Source: Phoronis australis
Taxonomy: Eukaryota; Phoronida; Phoronidae
DNA length: 64,000 nucleotides
Assembly (NCBI GenBank): GCA_002633005.1
Contig: NMRA01000052.1
Span: 409,968 to 473,967 of the forward strand
Direction of reading: 5' to 3'
In this document: in pieces, positions 61,148 through 64,000 of the stretch
Layout: each line of letters opens with the position of its first letter
Numbering within the stretch: position 1 is the first letter of the stretch
Notes under the pieces: model-generated
What the model saw: the letters and a program-made list of their open reading frames with translations, nothing else
The model's database searches: none
What the model was told of the DNA's origin: nothing
Made by a program: the position numbers and the translations under genes

Positions 61148-61530
61148 ACCTCATTTTAAATGGCAGTTACAATATGTGAAATGTTTCTGTTGACCCATCA
61201 GAAATAACGTGAAAAGGACAATGAACATGTAGGATGGAATTCCATAAATACTAAGTACCGACTGCTTTAAGAGGTTTTGATGTTCTCTTAGAGATGGTTA
61301 GAGGCTTGAATATTATGGATAATATCTACAACACTGTACCAACAATGTTTCCTGGAAGTTTTCATGTGTACGCAATGGGCCTCTGGTTCACCTACCTGCT
61401 CCTGTGCTTCAAAGCTCTTGACCACTGTCCAAACCACTGAACTTCACTCTACAGTCAATGTCAGTTCTTAATCTCGTTTTGGCTACTGTTCTCGGTATGA
61501 ACAAGATTTATCCCACCTGTAGAACATGGA
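61148..61530. repeat. Direct duplication C, contig overlap, second copy
   Basis: Begins ACCTCATTTTAAATGG straight after the N, matching 60,764 onward, and ends at AGAACATGGA where the first copy stopped. Same artefact geometry as duplication B. Confidence 0.95.
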
Positions 61531-62059
61531 GTAAAATGTCTTTCATCAGTTTGACTCCAATCACATTTTACTACTTTGTGTATCAGAGCAGATATGACAA
61601 ATACTTTACCAATCCATAGAAATCCATCTGAATGAAACAGCATGCTGGGTGGGTCTACGCCTGACTCGCTCTCTTTGGCTGGCTCAGTTGGGGAGTTTTT
61701 GTCAGATTGACAGTTGAATACTGGGGACATTGGGTATTCAGGATTTAATTGAGTTTGTAAGCAGAGGAGAGTTTATGAAGAGAGTTACCTGTCTGCAACA
61801 ACTTTCACCAAATGGAAACAGACAAACAAACAGAGAAATGTTTTCATTGCTTAACTAGATTGTGCCTTGAATTACGAATTCAGAAAACTTATTTGCTTTA
61901 GTGGATTGACCTTGGGCAATTCATGGTTAATAGTTGTTACTGTGAAGTTGAGTGATTTTCAAAAAGAGTGTTCTTAGGCTTGTAAACGATAATTGAATTT
62001 TACGTGTTGGATATTACAGCCACTGGGTGGTCAGATATTTTCTAATACTGGGTCTCGTT

Positions 62060-62275
62060 CTAAGAAAACTGACTTAGCTAAGACAAATCTTAAAATTTCA
62101 GTCAATTTTAAGATAAAAATAAAAGTTGTCTCAAGTCCATTTCAAGAAAGAGATCTTAAGTTTTTGATTTATGTTTTGTCTATTTTGATTAACTTGCCGG
62201 AGGCAGAAGTTTCAAAGTTTGAAGTTGAGATAAATTTTAGACTTAAAAATGAACTTAAGTCAGTTTCTTGGCTTG
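62060..62275. repeat. Imperfect inverted-repeat element
   Basis: AAGAAAACTGACTTAGCTAA at the left faces the complement of GAACTTAAGTCAGTTTCTTG at the right, and CTTAAAATTTC faces AAATTTTAGACTTA. The interior is AT-rich and full of CTTAAG words. The 144-residue frame across it is not a gene. Confidence 0.4.
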
Positions 62276-62309
62276 GAATAGGCTACTGGTATTGGGATTT
62301 TACAGATCA

Positions 62310-62396
62310 TTCGCTCATTTCTCTATTTCTCTCCCTCTCTATCTCTCTCTCCCCCCTCTCTCTCTCTCTCTCTCTGTCCTCCCCACTCTGTCTCAT
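62310..62396. repeat. CT-rich microsatellite
   Basis: A run of CT dinucleotides broken by CCCCCC and TCCTCCCC. It creates a Ser/Leu-rich false frame. A smaller CT run lies at 37,806-37,822. Confidence 0.9.
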
Positions 62397-64000
62397 AATC
62401 ATCTCAGATGGGAAGTGGCTGCGTTAGAGGTGGCTTTGATTGATGGCTAAACCCTATAATTTTCCTGGATAAACTGTTAGCATGATTCGCAGTTGGTTGT
62501 TGTTTCATTAACCCATTGTCATTTTGGTGTCGGGTTGAGCCCATTTCATTGTCAACTGAGTGGGGTCCATTACGATGGGTGAAATATTTCATTTCATTTG
62601 GCAATATGTCATTTTCAATAAACTTAGTGAAGTCATTGACACTAAGTTTAATGTTCATTCATTGGATTCCTTTATTCAAAGAATTCCATACGTCATCAGC
62701 AGTACAGACTCCCTCACCTTACCGTGGCTGATGTACCTCTCGATAGTTCAAAGCATAGACACTGTGTGTCTGTTTGAAACTAAGGCCAGAAGTGGTCTAT
62801 TCTTTATTATCGAAACTCAAAGTGAAAATTAACCAATTGCATGTCAGGCTTCGAGTACACTTACAAATTTGTACTTGAATCATTCAGCTTGATTGGTTTG
62901 TGTCGGAGTGGAGTCGGTCTTTAGACATTCGGCGCATTTTGCAGCACCTTGCACTTCGTCAGTAGATTTGTACTAGGGCAGCTGTCAGTTATCAAGAAGC
63001 CTGTTTGTCAGGTGTGCTGATCTAAGCTCATTTTGTGAGGAGTGGAGCAATTACTACATTAATGACATGACAATAAAACATGGCTAAAATCGATTGATAT
63101 TTATTGGACTAGAAGATTAGAGTTTTTCAAACTGTTTTGCTGCTAAAATTGAACCCATGTGAAAAATTAGGTTAGGATGATTTTACCCAAAGAAATATTT
63201 TTAAAAATTTGTCAAAATAGATGTGTTAGGCTTCAGTTCTTTGGTACCTCTTTTAGGAAGTCTTCGAATCACTGTACATAATCAGCCTGCGAGTCATGAT
63301 ACCAGGCAATACACTTCTGGAAAATAAACCATAATATTTCTCTTAACATGTACAGAATTTTATTCCTTGAATGCAGTAAAATCTGGCTAGTTACATACAA
63401 AAAATGATTGCAATTTTTTATTTTTCAAAGACCCTTTTACATTGTTTTGAATGTCCACCATTTCTCAGAATCATTGTCAGGTGGTAGTTATAGTGTAGAT
63501 CTTTAATTATTATGTCGGTATAAAAAAAAACGCATCAACCATATTCTGTCCCTAATTTGTGCAATTTTACGGTAGACACAATAATTTCTGAGTCAGATTT
63601 AAAATGCCTGACTCATTGTCCAGGGCCAATAGAAACAATGGTAGACATCAAGGCAGTTTTTGCGAGAATCAGTCAGTCACCAGTTCCAATTAGAAGGAGC
63701 CAATTGTCTTGGCAATGGGAAGAAAATTTTCAGTGATTTTGCAGAAGTGTTTTAGTTTACAGTCTGTACATTATGTACTTCACCTGGATGAATGAGAATG
63801 CCCATTATTTAATGTATTTTAATGGCTGGTCTTGTTTTGTGATGCTTTTGCATTTTGCTCTAAAAATAATTTCAAGTTCTGAAACTTAAAACTCCGGTGC
63901 CGCAGTATTTAGCTGCCAAAATGAAAAACCAAGTAAGCCACTTAAGGAAATATGTAAACAGTGGATAAGGTGACTCTAATCAATAGGAGTGTAAACAATC
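62397..64000. other. No gene supported
   Basis: Near the end, about 63,873-63,931 could encode a short exon (reading LKLKTPVPQYLAAKMKNQ before a GTAAGC donor at 63,932), but the acceptor is weak and I cannot assign it. Confidence 0.35.

Noticed and set aside
61993-62427. 144-residue open frame
   Set aside because: It runs through an inverted repeat and ends in a CT microsatellite (Ser/Leu repeats).
1-64000. CRISPR arrays, bacterial operons, rRNA and tRNA genes
   Set aside because: No regularly spaced identical repeats, no prokaryotic gene packing, and no convincing tRNA box pairs were seen. The spliced YIPF5 exons and retroelements show eukaryotic DNA.

Overview
This is a stretch of animal (metazoan) nuclear DNA. 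It is AT-rich, dense in interspersed repeats, and holds spliced coding exons with GT-AG borders. It carries the start of a YIPF5 gene, an intronless leucine-rich-repeat/immunoglobulin receptor, remnants of Penelope-like and LINE retroelements, and many short inverted-repeat elements. This mix suits a marine invertebrate deuterostome (hemichordate, echinoderm or amphioxus), but the sequence alone does not fix the species. Five single-N gaps (2567, 28320, 46352, 58258, 61147) mark it as a draft assembly.

Layout. Positions 1-25,400 hold no gene I can support. They contain foldback elements (402-480, 2642-3093, 3312-3559, 5906-5988), a decayed LINE tail (6808-7158), small tandem duplications, and copies of a dispersed repeat of about 150 bp. 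Positions 25,801-26,517 (minus strand) hold a complete 238-residue open frame of unknown function with poly(A) signals behind it. Positions 26,520-32,640 are non-coding, with an ACAT microsatellite, a hAT-related fragment and a foldback element of about 620 bp with long arms. Positions 32,652-35,177 (plus strand) carry three phase-compatible exons for the cytosolic N-terminus of YIPF5. The membrane-spanning remainder was not found in the following 29 kb. Positions 35,508-37,433 hold a hAT-like and a pogo-like non-autonomous element. Positions 38,389-40,197 (minus strand) encode a 602-residue LRR-Ig transmembrane protein.

Positions 40,200-64,000 show no further gene. They hold a Penelope-like fragment (46,353-46,697), a strong 110-bp hairpin (47,197-47,306), several tandem repeats, and a degenerate seven-unit array at 55.4-56.7 kb whose units carry a CTCF-like core, followed by a minisatellite with CTAGGGGGCGCC cores. 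Direct duplications at 57.4-59.1 kb and 60.8-61.5 kb each meet exactly at an N. They are almost certainly unmerged contig overlaps, so the true locus is about 1.3 kb shorter.

The genes do not form a recognisable pathway. YIPF5 acts in ER-Golgi traffic, the LRR-Ig protein is a surface receptor or adhesion protein, and the third protein is unassigned. I found no CRISPR array, rRNA or convincing tRNA. The best leads for something undescribed are the families of short palindromic elements, the CTCF-like array, and the apparent placement of the LRR-Ig gene inside a very long YIPF5 intron.
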